Source of the DNA: PVC group bacterium
Lineage (GTDB): Bacteria; Verrucomicrobiota; Kiritimatiellia; UBA8416; PXDI01
NCBI GenBank assembly: GCA_003565095.1
Contig: PXDI01000306.1
Location: 1 to 10,286 of the forward strand
DNA: 10,286 bases
Direction of reading: 5' to 3'
The notes below the pieces were generated by a model that was not told the DNA's origin, did no database searches, and was given only the letters and a program-made list of their open reading frames with translations. Position numbers and translations under genes: made by a program. Positions 1 through 5,719 of the stretch are shown one piece after another; position 1 is the stretch's first letter; every line of letters starts with the position of its first letter.

Positions 1-90
1 AAAACACAAGCATTATTTATATTATCATACACTATGGCATTGAAAGGTTCATGTTGGCAAGACACAAGCAAACGATTTTGCGCTTGATAA
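1..90. other. AT-rich intergenic edge, no gene seen
   Basis: AT-rich stretch downstream of the Whirly-like gene, which reads leftward. No convincing coding frame is present; the longest frame from the ATG at 34 is 17 codons. A weak bulged stem (CAAGC at 65-69 with GCTTG at 82-86) follows the stop codon on the minus strand. It lacks a T tract, so I do not call it a terminator. Confidence 0.5.
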
Positions 91-636
91 TCATGTACCA
101 GTACCTGTCAACATATGTGCGTGGAACAGCACAAAGAACATGCCGGTTTGCAGGATGTTGCGCAGGCCGACGGCTTCGACGGCATTGAGCGTTGTGCCGA
201 TACGCACGGCATCCGGACTGGTGTTGTTTTTGCGCGACAGTCCCAGATAATAGCCACCGTTTTCGCTGTTTTTCTGAAACGTGATGACCGTGCTGCCGCT
301 GCCGTTGGCATGAAAGAGCCCGTTGCGTTTTCCGCCGGCTTGCTGCTGCACTCCTTCCATTACCGCCAGCAACTCGCAGATGTCCTGAAAATCAAGCTTC
401 ACGGTCAGCTTGTGCTCCCAGTCAAAAGTGGCCGGAACCCGCTTACCGTCACGCGTTTCGCCCGTACTCTTCTGTGCCGCCATATCCAGAAAAAAGCAGT
501 TATAGCGGTCGGTGTGACTGCGGTTAAGACGCGGTTCCAGTTGCAGTGCCGCGCCTGTCCCCTTGGTATTCGGATGATAGATTGCCAGTTTCTGTTCCCA
601 TACCGGCCCGGTCTCGTTTTTGTTGTTTGCGGTCAT
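91..636 (-). CDS. Whirly/PC4-fold-like ssDNA-binding protein, second gene of the ssb unit
   Basis: 181 residues; ATG at 636-634, preceded by an AAAGGA-type ribosome site, stop at 93-91. I do not recognise a named bacterial gene, but the order of motifs matches plant Whirly proteins. KGTGAAL (25-31) followed by a strand ending LEPRL parallels the KGKAAL and VEPVL of Whirly. FDWEHKLTVKL plus a helix (71-95) parallels YDYEKRQLFAL plus a helix. Strand GLFHANGSG then STVITFQ (106-121), strand GGYYLGLSRKN (127-137), and a final strand plus long helix (142-171) follow in the same order. Whirly and PC4 proteins bind single-stranded DNA through beta sheets. The gene lies 83 bases downstream of ssb on the same strand, which fits a role in ssDNA handling. 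No signal peptide or membrane segment is seen, so it should be cytoplasmic. The gene call is firm; the fold assignment is by eye and moderate. Confidence 0.75.
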   Translation of the reverse strand: MTANNKNETGPVWEQKLAIYHPNTKGTGAALQLEPRLNRSHTDRYNCFFLDMAAQKSTGETRDGKRVPATFDWEHKLTVKLDFQDICELLAVMEGVQQQAGGKRNGLFHANGSGSTVITFQKNSENGGYYLGLSRKNNTSPDAVRIGTTLNAVEAVGLRNILQTGMFFVLFHAHMLTGTGT

Positions 637-686
637 TGTCTTGTTCCTTTTGTTTTCTTTTGTTTTACCTGTCGGTGCTTTTCATA

Positions 687-710
687 ACCACAGGCAGGAA
701 TGCCTGTGGT
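687..710. repeat. REP-like perfect palindrome, family 1
   Basis: Ten-base arms ACCACAGGCA and TGCCTGTGGT are perfectly complementary around a GGAA loop. The element sits in the ssb/Whirly-like gap, ten bases past the ssb stop. The same palindrome occurs at 4423-4444 in the opposite orientation, with a half copy at 4493-4508. In a transcript it would form a strong hairpin. It could stabilise ssb mRNA or reduce readthrough into the next gene, but no T tract marks it as a classical terminator. Confidence 0.85.
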
Positions 711-719
711 ACGTTTGTT

Positions 720-1124
720 TCAGAACGGCAGTGGCTCACGGTCGCATTCGGCTTCCGCCGGTGGCGCTGTGTCACTTGCCTCTGTGCCATTATCGCGTGT
801 GCCCAGAAACTGGACGCGCTCGGCGGAAACACGCATTTTGCTGCGCTTCTCGCCGCTTTCGGTCTGCCACTGGTCAAGTTGCAAACGGCCTTCCACCAGT
901 ACCGGCCGGCCCTTGTGCAGGAATTCGCAGCAGGTTTCCGCCTGCCGCCCCCAGACAACCGCGTCAACAAAGCAGGTGCGCTCGAGCAGCTCCCCGCTTT
1001 TGTTGCGATAATTGTCGTTGACCGCCAGACCCAGATCCGACACCGCTATGCCGGAATTGGTATGCCGCAGTTCCGGATCACGTGTCAGACGCCCCATCAG
1101 ATATACCCGGTTCATCGTTGCCAT
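720..1124 (-). CDS. ssb: single-stranded DNA-binding protein SSB
   Basis: 134 residues. SSB coats single-stranded DNA during replication, recombination and repair and recruits partners through its C-terminal tip. The OB fold spans about residues 4-107: MNRVYLMGRLTRDPELR at the start, FVDAVVWGRQAE (52-63), KGRPVLVEGRL (71-81), and a final strand ending near VQFL. The linker is short, and the tip reads CDREPLPF. It keeps the terminal Pro-Phe but is less acidic than the DDDIPF of E. coli. The whole protein is shorter than the 178 residues of E. coli SSB. ATG at 1124-1122 has a strong GGAGGG site six bases upstream (1131-1136, read on the minus strand). A second ATG at codon 4 is the usual family start and cannot be excluded. 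Upstream are a small palindrome (1161-1177) and a 32-base element (1191-1222) shared with the gene at 4564. Confidence 0.95.
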   Translation of the reverse strand: MATMNRVYLMGRLTRDPELRHTNSGIAVSDLGLAVNDNYRNKSGELLERTCFVDAVVWGRQAETCCEFLHKGRPVLVEGRLQLDQWQTESGEKRSKMRVSAERVQFLGTRDNGTEASDTAPPAEAECDREPLPF

Positions 1125-1160
1125 GACTCACCCTCCTTGTTTTGTGTGTTTACTCTTGCG

Positions 1161-1177
1161 TCAGAGCCATTCTCTGA
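1161..1177. promoter_or_regulatory. small palindrome in ssb leader, possible operator or RNA hairpin
   Basis: TCAGAG (1161-1166) and CTCTGA (1172-1177) are perfect inverted repeats around CCATT, about 37 bases upstream of the ssb start. The sequence could be an operator half-site pair or a hairpin in the ssb leader RNA. It does not match the LexA box. The role is an inference from its position. Confidence 0.3.
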
Positions 1178-1190
1178 ACCGCTTCACCCT

Positions 1191-1222
1191 TGTTAAAGAA
1201 ATGAGCCCTCCCGATTTCCGGT
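1191..1222 (-). promoter_or_regulatory. 32-base conserved upstream element, copy A (ahead of ssb)
   Basis: Read toward ssb, the element begins ACCGGAAATCGGG and ends CTCATTTCTTTAACA. It matches copy B at 4528-4559 at 30 of 32 positions. Internal inverted pentamers GAAAT and ATTTC are kept in both copies. It lies 66 bases upstream of the ssb start in the same orientation as that gene. The similarity drops sharply outside the 32 bases, apart from A-rich sequence on the upstream side. It could be an alternative-sigma promoter, an operator or a small mobile repeat. Confidence 0.55.
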
Positions 1223-1247
1223 CAAAATGAATTTTTTTTGAAAAAAG

Positions 1248-1276
1248 TTGACTTTTGGCCGAATGTTACGTATAAA
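1248..1276 (+). promoter_or_regulatory. sigma-70-type promoter of the toxin-antitoxin operon
   Basis: TTGACT (1248-1253) and TATAAA (1271-1276) are separated by exactly 17 bases, each one base from the housekeeping consensus. A poly-A/T tract lies just upstream (1231-1246). The antitoxin start codon at 1321 follows after a leader with an AAGAGGGG ribosome site at 1304-1311. The operator repeats overlap the -10 hexamer. The nearest clear promoter upstream of pgm is this one. Confidence 0.75.
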
Positions 1277-1297
1277 TTTAGGTTGATGTTACGTAAC
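1263..1297. promoter_or_regulatory. probable antitoxin operator, repeated ATGTTACGTA sites
   Basis: The decamer ATGTTACGTA occurs at 1263-1272 and again at 1286-1295, a repeat distance of 23 bases. The second copy is part of the perfect palindrome GTTACGTAAC (1288-1297). The first copy enters the -10 hexamer and the second lies just downstream of the expected transcription start. This is the layout expected for autorepression by the antitoxin or the toxin-antitoxin complex. Repression is inferred from the family. Confidence 0.65.
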
Positions 1298-1320
1298 AAT
1301 GTAAAGAGGGGACTAATATC

Positions 1321-1578
1321 ATGATAAGCACAAAAATAACATTAAGTACTGATGACGAAACAGTTATCGAGGCAAAGCGGCTTGCAGTAAGGCATCGTGG
1401 CAGTGTTTCCGCTATGTTTACACGTTTTGTGCATGGTCTTAAAAGCCTCGAAAGAGAAGATACCGATATTGAGATTGGGTCGGTAACCCAGCGTGCCTCA
1501 GGAATGATCAAGCTGCCCGCAAACATGGATGACAACGAGCTTGTGGCAACGGCATTAGGAGAAAAATATCGAGTATGA
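1321..1578 (+). CDS. antitoxin, DUF6364-like, ribbon-helix-helix type N-terminus
   Basis: 85 residues. It is the first gene of a two-gene toxin-antitoxin operon and is expected to neutralise the PIN toxin that follows and repress the shared promoter. Residues 4-37 show the pattern of a ribbon-helix-helix domain: a short strand TKITLST, a helix DETVIEAKRLAVRH, a turn, then a helix starting SVSAMFTRFV. The C-terminus (about 55-85) has a hydrophobic segment and ends ALGEKYRV, like the L-x-EKY ending common in DUF6364 antitoxins; this region probably wraps the toxin. The stop overlaps the toxin start by four bases (ATGA), a classic coupling arrangement. Base composition is visibly AT-richer than pgm and the genes after it, which suggests acquisition by transfer. 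Confidence 0.85.
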   Translation: MISTKITLSTDDETVIEAKRLAVRHRGSVSAMFTRFVHGLKSLEREDTDIEIGSVTQRASGMIKLPANMDDNELVATALGEKYRV

Positions 1579-2033
1579 AAGTTCTCGTAGATACTAATAT
1601 ACTGCTGGATGTATTAGCCGAAAGATTTCCTTTTTATGCTTGTTCCGCAAAAATCTGGACATTGGCGGAACTGGGCAGGATTGAGGCTTTTGTCTCTTCG
1701 ATAAGCTTTAATAATGTTTACTATATTGTTCGCAAGGCGGCTGACAAGCGCCGTGCACGGCAGGCTTTACGACTTATGCGCGATATTTTTGTTCCGGTTG
1801 CGACAGATGCAAGGATAATAAGCCAGGCCATAGATTCAGATATTGATGATTTTGAAGATGCCGTACAGTTATATTCAGCGGCAAGCATTCAGGCGGATTG
1901 CATTATTACCCGAAATGTAAAGGATTTTATTGTCAGGAAAGAAAGTTTTACGGTTCTTGCACCTGATGAGTTTCTTGTAATCTATGCAGAGAAATATCCC
2001 GATAAAAAAAGGAGAAAGAATGAGTTTACATGA
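1575..2033 (+). CDS. PIN-domain toxin ribonuclease, VapC-like
   Basis: 152 residues. PIN-domain toxins are magnesium-dependent endoribonucleases that cut tRNA, rRNA or mRNA. The sequence starts with the family signature MKVLVDTNILLDVL, with acidic residue D6. It carries an acidic cluster DDFEDAVQ (91-98) and ends the domain with ITRNVKDF (111-118, D117). These are the places where PIN domains keep their metal-binding acids, so the toxin looks active. Length is normal for the PIN_3 type. ATG overlaps the antitoxin stop by four bases. The 3' end overlaps the first 14 bases of pgm in another frame, and the pgm ribosome site lies inside the toxin gene. The basic tail KKRRKNEFT is largely produced by this overlap region. 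Confidence 0.9.
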   Translation: MKVLVDTNILLDVLAERFPFYACSAKIWTLAELGRIEAFVSSISFNNVYYIVRKAADKRRARQALRLMRDIFVPVATDARIISQAIDSDIDDFEDAVQLYSAASIQADCIITRNVKDFIVRKESFTVLAPDEFLVIYAEKYPDKKRRKNEFT

Positions 2034-3660
2034 ATTGGCAGGCAAGCCGGTGCCGGATGAAATGCTGCCGGATATTCCGAAAATCATGACCGAGTATCAT
2101 GTTTTGCAGCCAGATCCTGCCGCGGCGGCGCAGCGGGTTGTGTTCGGCACTTCCGGGCATCGCGGCACCGCAACGGCGTGTTCTTTCAATGAAGACCATA
2201 TTGCGGCAATTACCCAGGCGGTTTGTGAGCACCGAGCGGCAGAGGGGATCTCTGGTCCGCTTTTCATGGGTAAGGATACCCATGCGCTTTCCGAGGCGGC
2301 TTTCGCCACTGCGCTGGAGGTGCTGGCCGGCAACGGGGTGCAGGTTTATACACAAGCGGGCGGCGGTTATACTCCCACGCCGGTTATTTCGCATGCGATT
2401 CTCACGCATAATGCCGCGGGTAAGCCGGACAGCATCGCCGACGGGATAGTGATCACTCCTTCGCACAATCCGCCTGATAACGGCGGCATTAAGTACAATC
2501 CGCCCAGCGGCGGTCCGGCCGACACGGGGATTACTGCCGCGATTGCCAAACGCGCCAATGAACTGCTGGAAAACGGTCTGCAAGGGGTCAGGCGCATGAA
2601 TTACCCGCGTGCGCTCAAAGCCGCAACCACCCACGCGCATGATTTTGTATCCGCGTATGTGAACGATCTTGGCAACGTGCTGCGGATGGATCTGATTGCG
2701 GCGGCGGGGTTGAGTATCTGTGCGGACGGACTGGGTGGCTCCGGTGCGGCGTACTGGGTGCCGATTGCCGAGAAGTACAATATAAAAATGGATATGCGCA
2801 ATATCAGGGCGGATGCGACCTTCCGTTTCATGTGCGTGGATAAGGACGGGAAAATCAGAATGGACTGCTCGTCACCGTATGCGATGGCGGGGCTGATTGA
2901 ATTGAAGGATCGTTATGACGTGGCATTCGGCAATGATCCAGACTTTGACCGTCACGGGATTGTTACGCGCGGCGCAGGGCTGATGAATCCCAACCATTAT
3001 CTGGCGGTGGCGGTCGATTATCTTTTCCGCAACCGTAGCGGCTGGTCGCCGGATGCGGCGGTGGGCAAGACGCTGGTAAGCAGTTCGATGATCGACCGCG
3101 TGGCGGCCGGCATGGAGCGCAGACTGGTGGAGGTGCCGGTCGGGTTTAAGTACTTTGTAAGCGGCTTGCAGGACGGATCGCTTGGTTTCGGCGGCGAAGA
3201 AAGTGCCGGGGCCTCTTTTTTGAGACTGAACGGCAAGGCCTGGAGCACTGATAAGGACGGCATCATCATGGCATTGCTGGCGGCCGAGATCATGGCGGTC
3301 AGCGGCCGTGACCCCGGAGAGTATTACGGCGCTCTCAAAGAGAAATACGGTTCACCGGTTTACACGCGTCTGGATGTTCCGGCGGATGCCGCGCAGCGTA
3401 AGGCGTTGGCGGGATTGTCGCCGGAGAATGTTTCCGCGGCGGAGCTGGCCGGTGAGCAGATTGAGGCCAAGCTGACGCGTGCGCCGGGCAACAATGAGCC
3501 GCTGGGCGGACTGAAAGTCTGCACCGCCAACGGCTGGTTTGCGGCACGGCCGTCCGGGACGGAAGACATCTATAAGATCTACGCGGAAAGTTTTAAGGGT
3601 GAGCAGCATCTGGCGCAACTGGTTGAAGAGGCGCGCGGGATTGTGGCGGCGGTGGTGTAA
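2020..3660 (+). CDS. pgm: phosphoglucomutase (alpha-D-glucose phosphate-specific)
   Basis: 546 residues from ATG at 2020, the same length as E. coli Pgm and clearly alignable along its whole length. The enzyme interconverts glucose 1-phosphate and glucose 6-phosphate in the cytoplasm, linking glycogen and nucleotide-sugar synthesis to glycolysis. Visible motifs are FGTSGHRG (42-49), the phosphoserine loop TPSHNPP with catalytic Ser148, the metal-binding loop DPDFDRHG (306-313), the sugar-binding loop GGEESAG (391-397), and the phosphate-binding RPSGTED (510-516). All key residues are present. I chose 2020 over the in-frame ATG at 1984 because AAAGGAG (2008-2014) precedes it and the protein then starts MSLHELAGKP like E. 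coli MAIHNRAGQP. The gene begins inside the PIN toxin gene, so toxin translation runs straight into its start. An 18-base gap follows to the sigma-like gene. Confidence 0.97.
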   Translation: MSLHELAGKPVPDEMLPDIPKIMTEYHVLQPDPAAAAQRVVFGTSGHRGTATACSFNEDHIAAITQAVCEHRAAEGISGPLFMGKDTHALSEAAFATALEVLAGNGVQVYTQAGGGYTPTPVISHAILTHNAAGKPDSIADGIVITPSHNPPDNGGIKYNPPSGGPADTGITAAIAKRANELLENGLQGVRRMNYPRALKAATTHAHDFVSAYVNDLGNVLRMDLIAAAGLSICADGLGGSGAAYWVPIAEKYNIKMDMRNIRADATFRFMCVDKDGKIRMDCSSPYAMAGLIELKDRYDVAFGNDPDFDRHGIVTRGAGLMNPNHYLAVAVDYLFRNRSGWSPDAAVGKTLVSSSMIDRVAAGMERRLVEVPVGFKYFVSGLQDGSLGFGGEESAGASFLRLNGKAWSTDKDGIIMALLAAEIMAVSGRDPGEYYGALKEKYGSPVYTRLDVPADAAQRKALAGLSPENVSAAELAGEQIEAKLTRAPGNNEPLGGLKVCTANGWFAARPSGTEDIYKIYAESFKGEQHLAQLVEEARGIVAAVV

Positions 3661-3678
3661 AATCCGGGCGGAGGGAGC

Positions 3679-4464
3679 ATGCCGGAGGTTCAATACTGGC
3701 GGGAGTGGCAGCGGCATTGCGCATTGGGTTTGTGCGGGGATGGCGTGCGAAATGAATTAACCGGGTTTGTCGCAACACGTTTCCAGTATTATGTGCGCAA
3801 GTGTGCTCATCTTACTAATGCCGACAGTCCGGTACAGCTTATCCCGCAGGCTGCGGATGCATGGCATTTGTTTGAAACAGCGGTGCGCATACGTAACACC
3901 CGTACCGGAAAATCTTACAAGCAATGGTTGTTTGCTCGTTGCAGGGCAGGGGAGGGTGATTCCGTTGCTTTGGATGGCGGCGTGTCGCTGTTGGTGCGTG
4001 ATGTAGTCAGGGATTATCTGCGCCGCGAGCATTCTCCGCGCATCATGGCGTCAATCGACCGTCCGTTGTGCAATAAGGAGGGCAGTACGCTCAGTCTGCA
4101 TGAGTTGCTGCCGGATCCCGCGGGTGGCGATGCGGTGGAGCAGCGCGAAATAAAACGGCTGGCGGAAAGCTGTGCGCGGGATATTATCCGGCGGCTGGCG
4201 AAAAACGAGCGGGTGGCATTAGCTGCGAGGGCGTACGGAGTGCCGCTAAGTGATTTGAAAGTGCTGGCGGCGGCAGACTGCGGTAAAAGTGCGCTTGCGG
4301 AGGCGTATTCGCGCGGCTTGCGGCACATCGCTGATTATGTTAACGAGCGGTTTGCAAATGAGGACCGGGCAACCCGCGCCGAGCTGGCAATTGCAACTCT
4401 TGCCAAGATAGATGAAAATGTACCACAGGCATTCCTGCCTGTGGGTATGAGCGCACAGCCCTAG
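3679..4464 (+). CDS. diverged sigma-70-like protein
   Basis: 261 residues. I do not recognise a named gene. The layout resembles a small sigma factor. A helical segment resembling region 2 lies at about 56-120 (AWHLFETAVR to VVRDYLRREHS). A linker follows with the typical form SIDRPL, then STLSLHELLPDPAGGD (125-151). A helical region at about 160-222 sits where region 4 and its DNA-binding helix would be (ARDIIRRLAKNERVALAARAYGVPLSDLKVL). Region 2 core motifs are weak, so promoter recognition is inferred. The ATG is preceded by GGAGGG (3670-3675) with rather tight spacing, 18 bases after pgm. The last residues, VPQAFLPVG, are encoded by a REP palindrome (4423-4444), so the natural C-terminus probably ended near residue 247. 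Other possibilities are a non-sigma helix-turn-helix protein or a decaying sigma paralogue. Confidence 0.75.
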   Translation: MPEVQYWREWQRHCALGLCGDGVRNELTGFVATRFQYYVRKCAHLTNADSPVQLIPQAADAWHLFETAVRIRNTRTGKSYKQWLFARCRAGEGDSVALDGGVSLLVRDVVRDYLRREHSPRIMASIDRPLCNKEGSTLSLHELLPDPAGGDAVEQREIKRLAESCARDIIRRLAKNERVALAARAYGVPLSDLKVLAAADCGKSALAEAYSRGLRHIADYVNERFANEDRATRAELAIATLAKIDENVPQAFLPVGMSAQP

Positions 4465-4508
4465 ACTACGCTCTGCGAGCTTCGCAGGGCGCGCAGGAAT
4501 GCCTGTGC
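4423..4508. repeat. REP-like pair, family 1, with nested hairpin
   Basis: The left copy is a perfect palindrome, CCACAGGCA (4423-4431) and TGCCTGTGG (4436-4444) around TTCC. The right part, GCAGGAATGCCTGTG (4493-4507), is an inverted copy of the left part of the same element, so the two together form a long stem. Between them CTGCGA (4473-4478) and TCGCAG (4482-4487) make another perfect stem with a three-base loop. The arrangement resembles paired REP sequences mobilised by REP-associated tyrosine transposases in other bacteria; no such gene lies in this window. The left copy overlaps the end of the sigma-like gene. The strong structure may also limit transcription into the gene at 4564. Confidence 0.8.
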
Positions 4509-4527
4509 CACATTAAAAATGAAAAAA

Positions 4528-4559
4528 ACCGGAAATCGGGGGGTCTCATTTCTTTAACA
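4528..4559 (+). promoter_or_regulatory. 32-base conserved upstream element, copy B (ahead of the 4564 gene)
   Basis: It begins ACCGGAAATCGGG and ends CTCATTTCTTTAACA, differing from copy A at two of 32 positions. It ends four bases before the ATG at 4564, and no Shine-Dalgarno sequence is seen between. If its TTTAAC end acts as a -10 element, transcription would begin close to the start codon and the message would be leaderless. That is an inference. An A-rich tract precedes it, as it does copy A. Confidence 0.55.
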
Positions 4560-4563
4560 TAGT

Positions 4564-5391
4564 ATGAAGACGATTAAAGACAAAATTACAGAAAAGGCGG
4601 AGACAAGACGGCAGCGGCGATTGCTGGCAAAGTGGCTGCATGAATGGCGGCTCGATCAAGCATTGCGCTCAGCGGATACTGATGCTTCGTGCAATCAATG
4701 GGGCTCCGAACCTGATCAGGCGGGAGTTTCTGCCGGTGGCGCAGATGTCTTTTCCGCAAAAGGGGGGAGCCCCGGGCGTTTGGCGGTTGGGCAGGTGTGG
4801 CTCCTGCACCCCGACTCACAATGCACAGCTTCCCGTCCGTTGTATGTGCTGCTGCTGGCGCAGGCGGGTGATGGCCGCTGGCTGGCGGTGCCGTTCGGGC
4901 GCTTTGCGGTTCCCGCAATCCCCGGTGAATGGCGCACCGGCATGCGCGCGATGCATGCACGGGTACTGTGCCTCTGGAATACGCGGTATCTGGATGTGGC
5001 CACGCTGCGCAAAGCATGGAAGGTAACAAAGATCACCCCGGACAGGCTTGCCACCGCGCGTGGTCGCTTGCGGGTGTGTTTTGATCTGTCGGATTGTGTT
5101 GTGCCGGAAAACGATACCGCAAGTACTGTGTTGCGCGAATCGGGGCCGCCGTTGCTGCATCCGGCTGATCCCAGGCATCAATATCTTGCCGAAGAGACGG
5201 ACCTGCTTGATGCGATCGGCCCGCGACCAGACGGCATGAATGCGGAATTAGTCTTTGGGGGCAAGGCTGTCGGCCGCGCCGGTATTCTGAGCTATCCCGG
5301 GCAGGAAGACACTGAGCTGTTGCGCGCGGCGGAACGCAAAGACCAGGGCTATGGTAAGCACAACCGGTTCGGCGGGGAAAGTGGCGTCTGA
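4564..5391 (+). CDS. hypothetical protein with possible SH3/PemK-like barrel
   Basis: 275 residues, not recognised. The N-terminus (1-35) is strongly basic and helical (KAETRRQRRLLAKWLHEWRL). A low-complexity linker follows (36-70). Residues 71-150 look like a small beta barrel: GRLAVGQVWLL, RPLYVLLLAQ, DGRWLAVPFGRFAVPA, ARVLCLWNTRYLD. This order of GQVW, RPLYVL and a strand ending in VPF recalls the MazF/PemK or SH3-like fold, but MazF catalytic residues are not evident. The C-terminal third is rich in Pro, Gly and charged residues and has no clear domain. No membrane segment is seen. It follows the sigma-like gene across a 99-base gap holding a REP pair and the 32-base element, so it may be transcribed on its own. 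The start lacks a ribosome site. The gene call is good; the function is unknown. Confidence 0.7.
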   Translation: MKTIKDKITEKAETRRQRRLLAKWLHEWRLDQALRSADTDASCNQWGSEPDQAGVSAGGADVFSAKGGSPGRLAVGQVWLLHPDSQCTASRPLYVLLLAQAGDGRWLAVPFGRFAVPAIPGEWRTGMRAMHARVLCLWNTRYLDVATLRKAWKVTKITPDRLATARGRLRVCFDLSDCVVPENDTASTVLRESGPPLLHPADPRHQYLAEETDLLDAIGPRPDGMNAELVFGGKAVGRAGILSYPGQEDTELLRAAERKDQGYGKHNRFGGESGV

Positions 5392-5402
5392 ACTTTCGGC
5401 TG

Positions 5403-5530
5403 TTTGGCCTGAAGTGTTCCGCTCGCCGAGTAAACTCAGCGAGCGGGGAGAAGCGTCCGCTGAGCTTGCGAGCTGGTTTGCCTGAATTCTTCCGTCCGCC
5501 GACGCAAGGTCGACGGATGGGGGAAATGCG
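5403..5530. repeat. two tandem REP-like units, family 2
   Basis: Two related units follow each other. Each has a lead-in TTTGGCCTGAAG or TTTGCCTGAAT, then a palindrome, then a purine-rich tail such as GGGGAGAAGCG. The first palindrome pairs CCGCTCGCCGAG (5419-5430) with CTCAGCGAGCGG (5435-5446), 11 of 12 positions. The second pairs CCGTCCGCCGAC (5492-5503) with GTCGACGGATGG (5509-5520), 10 of 12, and one mismatch is a G-T wobble. Both point the same way. The spacer at 5455-5476 may hold a worn third copy. Confidence 0.8.
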
Positions 5531-5558
5531 CATTCAAGACAAAACTGTGGGTATTACT

Positions 5559-5579
5559 ACAGACCATAGACCTTAGACT
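5559..5579. repeat. three-unit heptamer repeat (NNAGACY)
   Basis: Three consecutive seven-base units, ACAGACC, ATAGACC and TTAGACT. They share the AGACY core and phase of the longer heptamer array at 9982-10044. It lies between the tandem REP units and the small frame at 5603. Confidence 0.6.
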
Positions 5580-5602
5580 TACCGGAGCAAAGGACAAACT
5601 AA

Positions 5603-5719
5603 ATGAGCCTTTGGCAGACTAAACGCACCTGGGGGCGTGTGTGTGACGTAATCACCGGAAAACCGCTGATCACTGAACCCGCCAAGGACCCGCTATGGCT
5701 GAAACTGGCTCTGGATTAA
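5603..5719 (+). CDS. possible 38-residue small protein
   Basis: ATG at 5603 has a good ribosome site, AAAGGA at 5589-5594, eight bases upstream. The frame runs 38 codons to TAA at 5717-5719: MSLWQTKRTWGRVCDVITG, then KPLITEPAKDPLWLKLALD. Composition is ordinary for a soluble protein, with three tryptophans and no signal or membrane segment. Its stop overlaps the stop codon of the convergent GH116 gene by three bases (5716-5719 region). I recognise no family. It could be a genuine small gene, the preserved start of a longer lost gene, or chance. Confidence 0.45.
   Translation: MSLWQTKRTWGRVCDVITGKPLITEPAKDPLWLKLALD

Noticed and set aside
65..86. Bulged hairpin after the Whirly-like stop as a terminator
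   Set aside because: The stem has only five base pairs before a two-base bulge, and no T tract follows on the minus strand.
115..1230. Several plus-strand open frames of 70-216 codons across the ssb and Whirly-like genes
   Set aside because: They are opposite-strand shadows of two convincing minus-strand genes. They lack ribosome sites and show no protein family pattern.
1984..2019. Earlier in-frame start for pgm at 1984
   Set aside because: It would lie deeper in the toxin gene without a ribosome site and add 12 residues not present in E. coli Pgm. The ATG at 2020 has AAAGGAG in place.
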